DNA of 24,197 nucleotides, taken from Villigracilis sp900696595 (GTDB lineage: Bacteria > Chloroflexota > Anaerolineae > Anaerolineales > Villigracilaceae). Below are positions 23,321-24,197 of the stretch, piece after piece. The notes beneath the pieces are model-generated. The model was not told where the DNA came from and did not search any database. It saw only the letters and a program-made list of their open reading frames with translations. The number at the start of each line of letters is the position of its first letter. Positions within the stretch are counted from its first letter, which is position 1. The stretch lies in assembly GCA_030263615.1 (NCBI GenBank), contig SZPH01000048.1, positions 1 to 24,197 on the forward strand, given 5' to 3'. Position numbers and translations under genes: made by a program.

Positions 23321-23326
23321 ATTGTA
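23321..23326 (-). promoter_or_regulatory. -10 box of the ABC exporter unit, leaderless arrangement
   Basis: TACAAT on the minus strand is followed by six bases (TGCCGC) and then the ATG of the first ABC gene. No Shine-Dalgarno sequence lies between. Confidence 0.48.
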
Positions 23327-23426
23327 ACACCCCGGAAAAAAGTCCCCCGCAACCTCTAAATCGGATTGGGGTTATCATATTTAGACTGGCGATTCTGCCA
23401 GCCCAAAACTCAAAGGAGAGTGTGAA

Positions 23427-23585
23427 ATGGCTGTCATTGGCGCTTGGTGTATTGCGTTGTTCTTCATTTGGTATGGATTGGCTGCTTTCGTTTCAGCCCT
23501 CAATACCGATATGTTCAGAAAGATCGGCGCCGTCCTGGCTTTGGTCGGCGGCGTCGTCAGCCTGCTCGGACTTCTGGGCATGTAA
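23427..23585 (+). CDS. 52-residue two-helix membrane protein
   Basis: A short frame with an excellent ribosome binding site (AAAGGAGAG) eight bases before the ATG. It reads MAVIGAWCIALFFIWYGLAAFV, a polar turn SALNTDMFRK, then GAVLALVGGVVSLLGLLGM, so nearly the whole protein is two membrane helices. It is followed at 17 bases by a strong hairpin terminator, which supports an independent transcript. It is unrecognised, but the site, the composition and the terminator together make a real gene likely. Confidence 0.75.
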   Translation: MAVIGAWCIALFFIWYGLAAFVSALNTDMFRKIGAVLALVGGVVSLLGLLGM

Positions 23586-23602
23586 AGACCGCAATCCAAT
23601 AA

Positions 23603-23632
23603 ACACAGCCCCGCCAAAAAGCGGGGCTGTGT
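23603..23632. terminator. bidirectional terminator between the small membrane gene and the kinase fragment
   Basis: ACACAGCCCCGC and GCGGGGCTGTGT pair over 12 bp around the loop CAAAAA, with TCATTTT on one side and TTATTGG/AATAA on the other. The stop codon of the minus-strand kinase fragment begins in the last base of this stem. Confidence 0.85.
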
Positions 23633-24072
23633 CATTTTAATTCCGAGAATACCCGCGCCGCTTCCATCGCAATGCGCGTGCGCTTGTCGTCATCCTCCAA
23701 CTCCGCGAGCATTGTCCCCGGCTGGAGGCGCTCGATCAGCAGAAACCCTTTTTCCTCGTCGCAATCCAATAACCGGCAGGCGCCCTCCCCGCCGAAGAAT
23801 TTCAACGCCTGTATTTCGCTAATCAATTCGGGATTTGGGACGCCGATCTTTAGAATCACCCCGTCCTTCGACTGCGCATCGTTCCGCTCAGGACGGTTTG
23901 CATAAGCGACAAAGTTATATGAGAGATTGGATACCGCCCGCATGTTCGCCAACCCCCAGCGCGCGGATGCCTCTTCGACCAAATCAGGCAGTCGGGAGAG
24001 CCGCTCCCGTCCGCGTTCGCCGAAGGCGGCACGGATGTTTTGGGTGAAGGCAGAAGGGAGTTTCATTTCCAT
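23632..24072 (-). pseudogene. truncated aminoglycoside 6-phosphotransferase / hydroxyurea kinase family gene
   Basis: The 146 residues match the N-terminal lobe of the APH(6)/hydroxyurea kinase family: LSYNFVAYA, VILKIGVPNPELISEIQALKFFGGEGACRLLDCD and KGFLLIERLQPGTMLAELEDDDKRTRIAMEAARVF. Family members have roughly 270-300 residues; the second lobe with the catalytic H-G-D loop and the metal-binding DPK is absent. The frame ends exactly where the neighbouring terminator stem begins, so the gene was probably cut by a deletion. It has no ribosome binding site, and its ATG lies in a 16-bp palindrome. A stable small protein that only binds nucleotide cannot be excluded, but phosphotransfer should be lost. 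Confidence 0.75.
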
Positions 24073-24116
24073 GGAAATGGTCTGATTGCCTTACACTCTT
24101 AGGGTCTTATGCTAGT

Positions 24117-24138
24117 TGACAAAAAGTCCTCAAGCGTG
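24117..24138 (+). promoter_or_regulatory. sigma70-type promoter at the right edge
   Basis: TTGACA and GATAAT are separated by 16 bases, the best -35/-10 pair in the window. About 50 bases later an AGAGGA site and an ATG follow. Confidence 0.6.
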
Positions 24139-24187
24139 ATAATGGAGTTTCTGCTCAAAGAAACCAGCCACGCCAGAGGACACTCCA

Positions 24188-24197
24188 ATGATAAACG
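24188..24197 (+). CDS. start of an unidentified gene, cut by the window edge
   Basis: ATGATAAAC is the last complete sequence, eight bases after AGAGGA and about 50 bases after a strong promoter. Only three codons (M, I, N) are visible, so nothing can be said of the product. The strong promoter beside a truncated gene would suit an insertion-sequence transposase, but this is a guess. Confidence 0.4.

Noticed and set aside
24064..24079. CATTTCCATGGAAATG palindrome as an operator for the kinase fragment
   Set aside because: It overlaps the start codon, and with the gene truncated there is no independent support; it could be chance from the MEMK coding sequence.

Overview
The window reads as an ordinary chromosomal stretch of a Chloroflexota bacterium, most likely class Anaerolineae. 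This is inferred from GC-rich coding sequence, several lipoproteins with Thr/Pro-rich 'PTPTP' linkers, a GTG-started gene of the family often labelled quinate 5-dehydrogenase, and many short palindromic and heptameric dispersed repeats. No rRNA, tRNA, CRISPR array or intact mobile element was seen. Gene density is high, with small gaps and several convergent gene pairs closed by shared hairpins.

Left part (1-6765): the N-terminal part of a ComM/YifB AAA+ protein runs off the left edge. It is followed by about 480 bases of repeat-rich noncoding DNA, a sulfite-oxidase-like molybdoprotein, a conserved protein of uncertain function on the opposite strand, a branched-chain aminotransferase (ilvE) and the Hsp100 unfoldase clpC with a strong terminator. 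A promoter and a short possible leaderless upstream ORF lie between ilvE and clpC.

Middle part (6766-10479): a minus-strand run of small membrane proteins and lipoproteins of unknown function. Inside it lies a 45-codon fragment that closely matches the start of a group 3 [NiFe]-hydrogenase large subunit. It stops just before the metal-site cysteines and abuts a lipoprotein gene. A further lipoprotein on the plus strand is followed directly by a sulfotransferase.

Right-centre (10486-18709): sulfotransferase, Gfo/Idh/MocA oxidoreductase, two multi-pass GT-C type glycosyltransferase candidates, a two-domain VOC dioxygenase-like protein, SurE nucleotidase coupled to a small CxxC protein, and a lipoprotein with an EF-hand-like loop. 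The mix of sulfotransferase, sugar-type oxidoreductase and membrane glycosyltransferases suggests cell-surface glycan work, but the genes are not one operon.

Right part (18694-24197): a minus-strand unit of two ABC exporter half-transporters and a SAM methyltransferase. The two halves carry complementary deviations (Walker B Asp in one, altered signature in the other), as in asymmetric heterodimeric exporters. Then come a 52-residue membrane protein, a bidirectional terminator, a kinase gene cut to about half length, and a promoter with a start codon at the very edge.

The most interesting features are two nested palindromes that appear to have been inserted in frame into protein-coding genes (an ABC exporter and a glycosyltransferase), the hydrogenase fragment, the truncated kinase whose stop lies in a terminator arm, a 26-bp perfect palindrome containing the stop codons of two convergent genes, and three genes whose -10 box sits 6-8 bases from the ATG with no ribosome binding site (probable leaderless transcripts).
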